Positions 10,317-21,500 of a DNA stretch of 64,000 nucleotides are shown here, one piece after another. Origin of the DNA: Synaphobranchus kaupii (Eukaryota; Chordata; Actinopteri; Anguilliformes; Synaphobranchidae); NCBI GenBank assembly GCA_029718625.1, contig CM056391.1:3035852-3099851 (forward strand), given 5' to 3'. Below the pieces are notes generated by a model, which was given only the letters and a program-made list of their open reading frames with translations, was not told where the DNA came from and did no database searches. The position numbers and the translations under genes were made by a program. Position 1 is the first letter of the stretch. Each line of letters begins with the position of its first letter.

Positions 10317-11549
10317 TTGCATTTTACAGAGCACTTTACACCTCATCTTTCAGACTTAAGCACTGTAATTCCTTTTATTTTGCTCAGACATTAACTGTGT
10401 ATTTGTTTTTTATACCTGAAATATGTTGAAAATAATCACTGATTATTGCTGGAATATGAATCAGTTTTTTTGCCGGGTGTCCCTCTGCTCTATGATGAAG
10501 TTGTATAAATGTTCAGAAAACCACTGGATGAAATCACATGGTGATTGCATGTTAAAATATATTAGGCTACATTGAAATAACATTTCGTTTGATATTAGAA
10601 AGTTGTACAAGTAAAACTTGGCAACGCTGTAAAGTACCTTTTTCAAGCAAGTACATTTTTTCAATGTGATCAATACAGTTGATTATTGGTCATTACTGGG
10701 CCTCGTTCCTCATACATGGATAACCTCCCAGAAACCCTCCGAGTATGAAACATATGAACTAGCAAAAACACTCTTCAGTTTTACTCACTTTTACCAGCCA
10801 CCAAACTCAGCCAGCCATGAGGAGCAGGGCCCGGGTCAAAGACTGAAGTTGTTTTGTATGGGCACAGTATGCAACTAAAAGCTTTTGAAATGTCATCATA
10901 TGGGGTATTTCATTTGGAAACCATATGTGTCCCCCCCATTTAATAGGACAGAAGCAAACATTGGTGAACAGTTGTGACATCTGGACATAAATAATTGGAA
11001 AGCCCATTTGATGCAAATATCGATTTCATACTTGTTTGGTTGATACTTTTGAAGTGACCGCAGTCACTACATATGTATGTACTGATATAACACACAGAGA
11101 GACACATTTTGGAATCATGACAAAAGAAGTGATAATTGTTTTGTCTTTGTATTTCATTTAAATAAAATGCTAGCTGAAAGAAAAACTAAGTGTATCGACC
11201 CAATTCTTCTCACCATGAAAATGGCAGAAAAGGAGTGTCTTTTTTGACAGGATGAACCATTAAACACGATTTTGTGTCTTGAAAACAAATGAAGAAATAA
11301 AATACACATTTAGTCTGTACGACAGTACAAACTTAATCAGGCTTTTAAGCTGTTGGAAGAGGTTACATGTTTTTTTTTTAATTTTTATAGAATTTTGCCA
11401 GTGTTCCGGAACTTTGTACTTCCTTACAGAAGACAAATGGCACCTTGAAAATATGCCGTGTCAGTAGGCCCCTAAGAAAAAATAAATAATAAATCGCTGG
11501 TCTTTCTGTGCACGCAACATTTTGTACACTTACATTCTCTCTCCCAGTG

Positions 11550-11656
11550 ACTGTAAGCACAAGTTATCTTCTTTAACCGTTCCCGGACTCACATTAGCTG
11601 CTGTTCAAACATATTTCTTAAAACCCACTGAAGAGCAGCTCTGTTCCCATGGACTA
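11550..11656 (+). repeat. Local direct repeat, copy 1
   Basis: About 75 bp starting ACTGTAAGCACAAGTTATCT are identical to 12212-12290; after a short indel the match resumes with CCCATGGACTAG. The two copies are 662 bp apart in the same orientation. Confidence 0.85.
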
Positions 11657-11960
11657 GCGGTCATGCTTTGCAGGGCAGGAGGTCAGAGTGCAGAGTGTGA
11701 GGTGACCCACGGGTGGAAATCTTCAGAGATTTTTGGAAAAACCTCTGGAAACTACTGCATAATGTTGTCCAGGCAGTTTATTCACACCACCTGGCCTTGT
11801 GGTGACCAGATTTAAAAAGCTAAAATGCAGGACAAGCAGGACGATTACTCAGACCATTGCACTATGGGACAGGAACATAAAAAGCTAGGGTAGAGAAGAC
11901 ACAAAGTGAGTGGGTGGTGGTGGCACTGGTGTTGAGGATCCTGGTGATATTGGTGTAGGG

Positions 11961-12053
11961 CAGGGGTGGGGAATCTATGATGAAGACTACGATTAGCTAA
12001 TTAGTTGAATCGGATGTCTTGCGGCCCTTTTCGGATAAGATTCCTCATCCCTG
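11961..12053 (+). mobile_element. Short hAT-like MITE, 93 bp
   Basis: Ends CAGGGGTGGGGAATC and GATTCCTCATCCCTG are inverted repeats. Flanks GTGTAGGG (11953-11960) and TTGTAGGG (12054-12061) match at 7 of 8 bases, the 8-bp duplication expected of hAT elements. Internally it resembles the longer element at 54775-54979. Confidence 0.75.
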
Positions 12054-12211
12054 TTGTAGGGGGTTGGTGAGGATGGTGAAAGAAATTGCACACAAAAATA
12101 CAAATATACTGACACATCTGTTTCCACGAGCTATTACACACACTGAAACCTCTCTGCATGATGAAATACTTCCACATATTTGTGGAGGGGGCGCCCCAGC
12201 ACCTAAAGCCC

Positions 12212-12308
12212 TAACTGTAAGCACAAGTTATCTTCTTTAACCGTTCCCGGACTCACATTAGCTGCTGTTCAAACATATTTCTTAAAACCCTCTGTCCCCA
12301 TGGACTAG
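12212..12308 (+). repeat. Local direct repeat, copy 2
   Basis: Second copy of the segment at 11550-11656; it stops at CCATGGACTAG, exactly where the SINE begins. Confidence 0.85.
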
Positions 12309-12530
12309 GCGGCAGTGTAGTATAATGGTTAAGGAACTGGACTTGTAACTGCAAGGTTGCAGGTTCGATTCCCAGGTAGGACACTGCCGTTGTACCCTTG
12401 AGCAAGGTACCTAACCTGAATCGCTTCAGTATATATCCAGCTGTATGAATGGATAAATGTAATAAGACGTTGTGTAAGTCGCTCTGGATAAGAGCGTCTG
12501 CTAAATGCCTATAATGTAATGTAATGTAAC
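12309..12530 (+). mobile_element. tRNA-derived SINE
   Basis: The head has Pol III promoter boxes: A box around 12317-12330 (TAGTATAATGGTTAAG) and B box GGTTCGATTCC at 12362-12372. The body contains GAGCAAGGTACCTAACCTGAA and the tail GTAAGTCGCTCTGGATAAGA, ending in ATAATGTAATGTAATG. This tail type is widespread in fish SINEs, such as the V-SINE kind. It is a retroposon, not a tRNA gene: there is no cloverleaf 3' half. Confidence 0.85.
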
Positions 12531-12929
12531 TACCTGGACAACACTATGGCCCACTGTATTATGCCAATAGACTCCAGGCCACAGTCAGCACTGTCTCTGT
12601 CAGGGTTCGATTGGAAACCATGAGGAAGGTAGTTGCACTGATGGCTAATGCTTTAGCTGAATACAACACCCAGGAACAACACCCAGGAACCCACTGTTGG
12701 ATATAATGTGTATATTTTCAGTGTTGGGGAGCAGTTTAACTACATGTAGTTAAACTAGTAGTTTAATTACATTTTACAGCATTTTGCACATATATTAAAA
12801 TGTGTGTGGCGGTTGTAGTAGTAGTTTTTGTCATTTTGAGGTGTAGTTAACAGCAGGAACTATCAACAACTTTTGGCCCAAAAATATTTGTTATGGGGGG
12901 GCAGGTCGTTCAGTGCCATAGCCCCCTAG

Positions 12930-13225
12930 CTGTGGAACACACTACCTCAACACCCCCGTGACTGCACCAGTATCTCTACCTTCAATTCCCACTTAAAAAC
13001 CCACCTCTTTACCCAACACTATTTCCCTCAGTCTGCACCCTAAGGCTTCTCCTACTCCTCTCTTCTCCTCTTCTTGGTTTTGCTTGTTCATTTAATTTTT
13101 GTTTAATCCCCTAATTGTAGTCTTGTTTTTTTTAAATATTGTCGTTTTTATCCTTCGCTCTGCAGAGTGTCCTTGGGTTTGAGAAAGGTGCTATATAAAT
13201 AAAATGTATTTTTACTATTATTATT
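12930..13225 (+). mobile_element. 5'-truncated LINE 3' end
   Basis: Frame from 12930 encodes LWNTLPQ, then F.SHLKTHLF and a stop at 13041-13043, the C-terminal end typical of CR1/L2/Rex-type ORF2 proteins. A 3' UTR follows with GTGCTATATAAATAAAATG (near 13190-13208) and an ATT microsatellite tail. An in-frame stop lies just upstream, so the copy is dead. Confidence 0.75.
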
Positions 13226-13749
13226 ATATGTGTGCAAAAAGAACACATTGCTCACACATGCTTCATGTCTGGGGACCAACCATGGCCCTATTTAAGGAAA
13301 TACTATGTGCTAACTAAAAATTATCTTTCCATCTGTTAGCTTTGCAAGCCAGAAATGTAAACCATGTAGCTCGAACAACATTTTTTGAGTAATTGTAGCC
13401 TACTTTCGCAACCTATTTCTCTTTAGGGTATGTTGGCTGGTAGTTTGCACAACTATGCTTTCAGAGTAGTTTCCCCAACACTGCATATTTTATGCATAGT
13501 GAACTGTTCACTTTTCTCAAAGAGCCCAGAATTTTGGTGATCAATATGTATATCAATTCAGAAATTCATTTTTTTTTAAATATTCCATAAAGCATCCACA
13601 CACATGATAAACTGTGGTCACAGAACTACCATCCATAACTTGTTACATCACATTTAAGTTACGCATTTTAAATGTGCAAATTCAGTGCACACCCCTCTTA
13701 TGAATCCTTAAGCACATATTATTTTTCTGCTACAGATACGCTCATGCAT

Positions 13750-13996
13750 CATTCCTTCCAATGAGCAGCAAAGCTACGCCCCCAGTGGCTGTCCCCGCCC
13801 TTTCATGCACTGCAAGCACTTGTGAGCTGTGTATCCTAGGCTTTGCGTAATGCTGCTGTAGTTGCGTGTGGACAGGTACGAGCGCATATCCGCATTGAGC
13901 GGTGCAGAATCAGAGAGAGAGAGAGAGAGAGAGAAGGGGGCTGTGGATATCAGACGAATTCAGACCAAATAGACTAGGCGAAACAGAAGCACTAAA
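13750..13996 (+). promoter_or_regulatory. cpe promoter and 5' UTR
   Basis: No TATA box. CCAAT at 13758-13762 and GC boxes (ACGCCCCC near 13776, CCCCGCCC at 13793-13800) lie about 200 bp before the start codon. A GA microsatellite (about 13912-13936) lies in the likely 5' UTR. GC-box, TATA-less architecture suits a broadly expressed neuroendocrine gene; the start site is not visible. Confidence 0.5.
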
Positions 13997-14246
13997 ATGA
14001 AATCGTTCCTTTCCCTGGTGGTGTGCGGCACGCTGGCAGTCCTAGCCGCGGCGGAGGAGAAGACCTCTACCGAGGAAGGGGGCATCTCGTTCGAGTATCA
14101 CCGTTATGATGAGCTGAGGAAATCTCTGGTGGCGGTGTGGCTGCAGTGTCCCTCCATCAGCAGAATCTACACCATCGGCGAAAGCTTCGAGGGGAAGGAA
14201 CTGCTGGTCCTGGAGATGTCTGACAACCCGGGTGTGCACGAACCCG
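13997..14246 (+). CDS. cpe exon 1 (signal peptide, residues 1-84 partial)
   Basis: ATG with A at -3. It encodes the signal peptide, a very short pro/N-terminal stretch ([10 protein letters not shown]), then [12 protein letters not shown] and DNPGVHEPG. It ends after the first base of Gly84 before GTCAGT. Confidence 0.95.
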
Positions 14247-14308
14247 GTCAGTGATAATACTTATATTATGTATAAATTTTATAGCATGTATGTGTATATA
14301 TACATGCA

Positions 14309-14372
<64 letters not shown>

Positions 14373-15464
14373 CTATTACAGAGGTGTTTGGATGTGGTGA
14401 TTTCAATTCACCTTTACCTTTTACAGTACCAATTAATTTTGAACGTTAATTAATGAAAATGAAAGACTTTCATCTGTACTTATAATTATTAGAATCCCAT
14501 CAATTTTCTGACGCAATGGTCCGTGGACCATTTTGCCTTCTGTGTCACGACAGAAATTGTACGCTCGCTGGCTAATGGAAAGCTATTGTCGTCATTTTGC
14601 TTAGCACGATGACTCAATATCCGTGGGCGGTCGTAGCCAATATGCAATTACGTGACGCTTCGTAACTAATCACCTTGTATGTGTCGTGGTGTAACTAGTG
14701 CAATAACAGCCGGGCCTGCGATGTATTTTGAAACACACAGGGACCACAAAGAAGCAAACATATTGACCAATGGGCAACTGAATTAATCACAAACAAATGA
14801 AGAAATCGGCCAAGGCTACAAGCCAGGACATATTTGGTGATTTTGAATCGCACCGATAGCTTACACTGTACAGGCTGATTGTTTAGAATGAATGCTAAGA
14901 TCGTTTATAAAGATGCCATTTTTCTGTAAGATAGTGAATATAATTTACTTAATGTTTAACGGGTCATTGCGCACGAAAGCGTCATTTTTGAGTGATTGAC
15001 ACAAGTGTTATGTGAGCATTGGCTGCATATTTTTTCCTGACATGTAACCATGGATAGACTATAGTCTTAGTGGTCAAACACGGAACCGCCGAAAAACAGG
15101 TTTTTTTCCTCCAGGACAGGGTGTCTCCACTCCAGTATGTTGTATTTATAATGGTCCTGCAGCAGCATTTAAGCCAATCCTGACATGTCTGCGTGTCTCC
15201 CCCGAGTGAGCGGTTTCGATCCCGCTGTGTTCTCTCTGCGACTGCCACGGTATCCAAAATTACTCCCTGCTCTGCAATACATCAATGATTTACAAAATAA
15301 TCCAGGCTGCTCCTTCAAAAATCTCCATCACGCCTCCACACGGCAGCGCTTTTATTGACACAACCGTGTTTGTTGTGCTGACAAAAAGATCGGTTAAGTA
15401 AAGCTAAATTCTATATGGGCGCAGGTAAAATGGGAATTGTGTTTTTCTTACAATGTTTTTTCTG

Positions 15465-15533
<69 letters not shown>

Positions 15534-18500
15534 GTTTACAACCACATACCGTATCTACATAGCAGATGTTCCCTTTGAATAATCAAGGCAGGAATGATGA
15601 TAAATTAATGAAACACAGACCACACGGGGGCGGGGGTGTTTCTTAGCACAGGGCTGCCGTGGATACCGAATAAACACGCCTCTGGGTACCTACGTCATAA
15701 GATAGATTGTATTCGGGTTGTTAAACGTCATTGTGTTGGTTTCCCCCATTGGCAGCCCAAGGTTGGTAGCCTGAACAAACTGTTATTGCTCAGTGAAAAG
15801 ACGGACATTGCTGAGCGTTTGCGTGTTTGTATTCTGTCCGTTTGCACTCCATGCTGGTTTATATTAATGACATACTGTTTGAATTAAAGAGGAGACAAAG
15901 GAAGTAGCATAATTCAGAAGTTATTTATACTGTGCTGTTTACACAGACAAATGGTTAGTGTCCGAGTGAATTTAACACCAAGCATTTGGTAAGTTTAAGT
16001 CGATATACTGTAATTTTGGATCAGTAATTAGATACAGTTACATAAGATACAGTTACAACTAACAGCATATACTGTACACGAGCCCACATTCTTCTCTCTG
16101 TGGCAGGCACGTGCAGAGGGGGTGGCTTTTGCCCGATGTGCCCCTTTCAGGGACGTAGGAAGCGGTTAAACTTGTCCGAAATTGAAATTGTACCGAAAAA
16201 AAAGGTTCGCTATGTACTTTTAGTTTGAAAGGCATGCTGTGAAAGCGCAGTCAACAAGTCATCATCAATCTGAGCGTTGCCCCTAGCACTGAAGTGTCCC
16301 CCAAATGGTTTTTCTAGGTTGATGTGCCCTTTTCTCACTTTGAGCACCTGCCCCTCAAAAGGTCTCTGCACGACACTGCTCTGTGGGCTCACACTGTTAG
16401 TTGAATTAACACCGAAAACTTCAGTGTAGCTTTTCAATGGCACCTCGACTTACTCTCTGAAATAGGCAATCATGCTGGTCTTATGTAACTATATATATTT
16501 ACTGATCCAAAATGATATCAACTTCTTTGCCAAAATGTGCTTGCCATTCGCTGTTGAGCCTAAAGCATGTGTTTTGATGGACGTGTCCAATACACACATT
16601 TTACAAGACCAATTGAGAATGGCTCGGAATGTCCAACCAAACGCTATCACTGCAGTATATGTAAATATAATTTTTATTATTATTATTACCAGACCAGAAT
16701 CCCACTCTCTTAGAAACAAAGGTACAGTGGAGGTACATCTTTCGAGTTTGGGTACTAATAAGTTCCTTTTACAAGCAAAAAAAAAAAAGGTACAACTGAA
16801 TTATGCATTGCTGGCTAGGGGTACGATTTTATGTACCTATAGGGTACCACCCCAATAACAAGCGTTTGTACCTTTTTTGGCACTTTTCATATTCTGAGAG
16901 TGCAGGTGCAGTTGAAACGGGCGTAACGCTGGCCCAATGAGAACAGCCGAACACACACTAAATCATGCACGGTGAGACATGTGTTGTCAGAGTGTCGGGG
17001 CGTTTGGCTGATTAAATTTCATACCCTCCAGTGAATTTGAAAAGGGAGGTGAGCTCTCTCCGTGATTCCTGCATGCAGTAGCGTTCCCCGATGACGTCAT
17101 GGGTAAACTTGTCTTTATCGATTTCACTTGTCCTCCATACGAGCACCTGCCCATCCTCTGGGTGCCCGAGCACCTGCCCCTTTTGCCCGATGTGCCCCTT
17201 TCAGGGACGTAGGAAGCGGTTAAACTTGTCCGAAATTGAAATTGTACCGAAAAAAAAGGTTCGCTATGTACTTTTAGTTTGAAAGGCATGCTGTGAAAGC
17301 GCAGTCAACAAGTCATCATCAATCTGAGCGTTGCCCCTAGCACTGAAGTGTCCCCCAAATGGTTTTTCTAGGTTGATGTGCCCATAACAGGCATTGAGCT
17401 TTCTAAAAGGTTGTCATTTGGTTGTTCACTATAAATAATATATGCAGTAAAATATTAAATGTGAAATCAACACTGGTAGAGTGCTTTTTACTCTGGCAGA
17501 TTATATTTGATCCATCTTGGACTCATATAAACTCATCACTATTTTCCTGTGTAATTTCCAGGCAGAATATACATATGTATGTCATTGTATTCACAAATTT
17601 AATAGTCTGGATGCTTTAGAAACAATGGAATGACAATAAATATTTTTTTAATAATAATGATGGCTTCATAGCCTCTTAAAAATTACCAACGTGGAAAATT
17701 GTGGGAGCTTCTAGATCTACAGCAAAGATCGTAGCCTAATTAAACTGGGCAACAAAATAGCTGGCATTTAAAATGCTGAGGTGTATAATTCAAATGAGTA
17801 AATGCTTTATTTCTGGACTGGTGTTAGAACGTTTCTGCAGCCTTATCTGGACCTCGTCTATAGCTTGAATTCAACTCAAATTATATGTGAAAACTTGTGA
17901 CACTTTAAACCAATGATGACCGAGAGAAAAAATCAAGAAAAAAAACTAATTCCTAGACCAACGCTTTCCCCAAAAACATGTTTTAATGGGCTTATATATT
18001 ATTCAATTAAATGTGTATTAAAACCTTACGCAAAATCCTTGTTGTGTTTTGTTCCAAGTAATAACTCAAGTAATGCAAACATTAAAAAATACCAGACACA
18101 AATTTATTGTGGCTTTAAAAATATATGTAGGCATACATACTATGCGCAGTAAAAAATAAACTCAATGGCATAAACCCCATTACAGGATTTAATGCCGTCA
18201 ATGTTTTCCGTATATATTTTTGATATTCTGAAATTATAAAAAAGAACAACAGAACGCATGTTGCATAATCATAAAGACTTGCACGCGACGGTTTGTAGCT
18301 ACCTGCGCGTCATCAAAGTGAGCAAAGGTGTGCATTTGAAAGCGTAGGCCTACATCATACTGCAATACCGAAAACCAAGCATTCGTAAATATCTAATTAG
18401 TTATCCGGCTAGTACTGTAGCCTATGACTCACACTGAGTGTTTTTATTACATCCAGATGAATTTCTATATTGGTTCGAGTCCGGTTTCTAGGGCAACCTA

Positions 18501-21500
18501 TGCTATGATGAGTACAGAAGCAAGTGGCCGGCGGAGTCCTGCGCTAGCCTATTTGCGTACGTTGAAATTTAAGGTTAATCGGAAAATAGCCGTTGCCGTG
18601 GTGACAGAGAGGATTATCGCAGTGAGCCATGTTACCTTGTGAGCTGGCGGACTCGCTGGCCTGAGGTGCATTAGCGTGTGACCGACCGTCTGCCGCTCAA
18701 TTTATCAGGGCCATCTGTACGCTGCGGCGAGGCTCAGACTGATCCTTGAGCAATCGGAGTTTATTTTTCATGATAGCGATTAGAACTAAAAGGTTGGTGA
18801 ACACTGTAGGCCAAGGCTACATTTTTCCCAATGTGCAAAAGATGCAGTTAGTGATTCCCAGCGTTTCGTCCACGTGGCCGTTTTTAGCTTTTAATTTAGC
18901 AGGTTCTCACACATGCAAACACTATTATATTTGCGCTACCTTTAGCCAATCAACCAAATGTGAAGCGGAACGATTTAATTGGGACTGTTTAAGAGCCTAA
19001 TTAAGATTCCTTTGCATACAAAATGCTGGTTGCTTTCTTCTGATAACGTTTAATTTTAAAAAGTAGAAGCAGACTTTTCTGTCTGAACACGTCTGAATGA
19101 ACCCAAACTAATCAGTCTACAAAAAATATCCTGTCAGTTTGACAGTCGGTAGCGAAGGTTTGTGTTGGAAAGTAGCAGGTCATACGTTACTCTCATGCGG
19201 CGGGGAGACACATCCAATGTAATGACTTGTCATGGGTCCAGCCAGGTACGCTTGGATTTGGGTATGATATATTGCCAACACGATTTATATTTTCACATAT
19301 GACCAATGACCATGGTTTGTTTTGTTACCCCACATAAAAACCCAATCTATATGAATCAGAATTGATATTTTCCAGCATAATTATACGATGCAAATTATTG
19401 CAATCTCATGACAAACCTGCCATACCTGCAGAAAATGGCTGTTGGGGAGCTGTGTGTTGCATAATAATAACCAAATAAAGCTGCTGACCAGATTGCAAGT
19501 TTTAAAATCAGTGTCCATTTGAGCAGGGGTATTAACATGCCCATCTCTTAAGTGCCTTGCTGTATAAATGAATGTGCATTATGTAAGTGACCCTACATAA
19601 GAGGGCACGCAAAGCAAGTACATAATTCATTGTAACATTGTGTTTGCTGTTTCATATTAGTCAACATAATAAGGATTCCACCTAGTACATTTTAAATAAT
19701 AACAGCCACTGTTACAGGACATGAAATTAACTTTTTCACCCACTGGCCAGAGTAGCTTATGGATTCTAAAAATCACCAGCCATTTTCAACATTTTACCAG
19801 CCACATTGCCTTTTACAATATAACACAACCTGGTTGGTTACCTGCAAAATTGGCTGCTAGAGTAGAAAATCTTACCAGCCACAATAAAAATTTTTACCAG
19901 CATTTGGCTGGTGGCTGGTGTTAATTTCACACCCTGCACTTATAGGCCTATATAATTACCTGTGCTGGACACTATGCAGAATTTTTTAATGTTTTTTCTT
20001 CTTCTACTTCTCTTCCCTAACTTGAGGATATTGAGCGATTTACCAGAAATGTCTTGCTTAATGAAGCAGATCATCTTGAGCAGCTTTGTGAGGTTAGAAA
20101 TCTGCATTCCACCCCCACCCACACACACGCACACTTCCCACACACACACACACACACTTCCCACACACTCTTAAATCATCGGTTTGACAGGAAAGATCTT
20201 ATTGTGACTGTGCGCCAGAGAGCATAGAGAAGCAGACACACGTCGCTCATTCCAGAGGCGCTATAAATAGAGGGGATGCCACTCTGGAGACGCTCTAGGG
20301 CATCGCCCATCTCTCTGCTCCTGATTAAAAGCAGCACAGCCTTCAGCACGCGGGGCTCAGAGCATCTGCGTGGTTACATGTCTTCTGTCATACGTGTTCA
20401 GACGGCACACGCCACCAGGAGACCCAACATGCGGGAAAGGTGCTGATGGCACAGTGTTTCTACCGTGTGCGTTTATGCGTCATACTTAGACACAGTGTGT
20501 ATAGTGTGCGTTTATGCGTCATACTTAGACACAGTGTGTATAGTGTGCGTTTATGCGTCATACTTACACACAGTGTGTACAGTGTGCGTTTATGCGTCAT
20601 ACTTACACACAGGGTGTACAGTGTGCGTTTATGCGTCATACTTACACACAGGGTGTACAGTGTGCGTTTATGCGTCATACTTACACACAGGGTGTACAGT
20701 GTGCGTTTATGTGTCATACTTACACACAGTGTGTATAGTGTGCGTTTATGCGTCATACTTACACACAGGGTGTACAGTGTGCGTTTATGCGTCATACTTA
20801 CACCCAGGGTGGGGAGCAATTCTAGTTCACTCCATACAAGGAATAAATTGCAATTCAGTGAAAAATCCCCAGAGAACATTATGGCGACTGTAATTGAAAT
20901 GGAAATTAACTAAACCTGACCACTACTACTACTACTGCTGCTACTGCTACTGCTGCTACTACTACTACTGCTATTGCTACTACTACTACTACTACTGCTA
21001 CTAAAGCTGCAACATCCTTACTAGATTCCTTGAAGTCACATAATAATAAGGAAAGTCACAATATTACAATTCAATAAAATACATATTTGTGGCACATCTG
21101 TGCATTTTTACCCTGGGTGCTTTCCCTTTGTGGAACACAGTTGTGAGTTTTCTGTCTTTTACAAGCTTCTGTCCCTCAGAGTCTGTCAGTCAGGGGTGAT
21201 AGCACACACAAAAATACCCTCTTCTGGCCACACTGCTCAAAACAACCATCAGAAGAAACAGACAGCGTTTACCACTTGTTTACAGACGAAGAAGCCAAGT
21301 CTGTGCACTTAAATCCTTACGCATTCGCAGAATTATATATATTTCTTGTTACTCTAGACACAAAACCCCATCCATGGTTGCTTTAAGATCACATTTCATG
21401 CCTACTTAGGGACTGTTTTGTCTGCGTGTGACAGAAAAAAAACACACATTGTTTGAATTGGCGAGATGTGAGAATAGGAGAGGGCAGGTCTGTGGATGTG

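Larger units (their letters stand above)
10317..13740. other. msmo1b-cpe intergenic region
   Basis: No gene seen. It contains a duplicated segment (11550-11656 and 12212-12308), a short hAT MITE (11961-12053), a SINE (12309-12530) and a LINE tail (12930-13225), each listed separately. The remainder is AT-rich sequence without a recognisable signal. Confidence 0.55.

Noticed and set aside
12309..12385. tRNA gene
   Set aside because: A and B boxes are present but there is no cloverleaf or acceptor stem, and a SINE body and tail follow.
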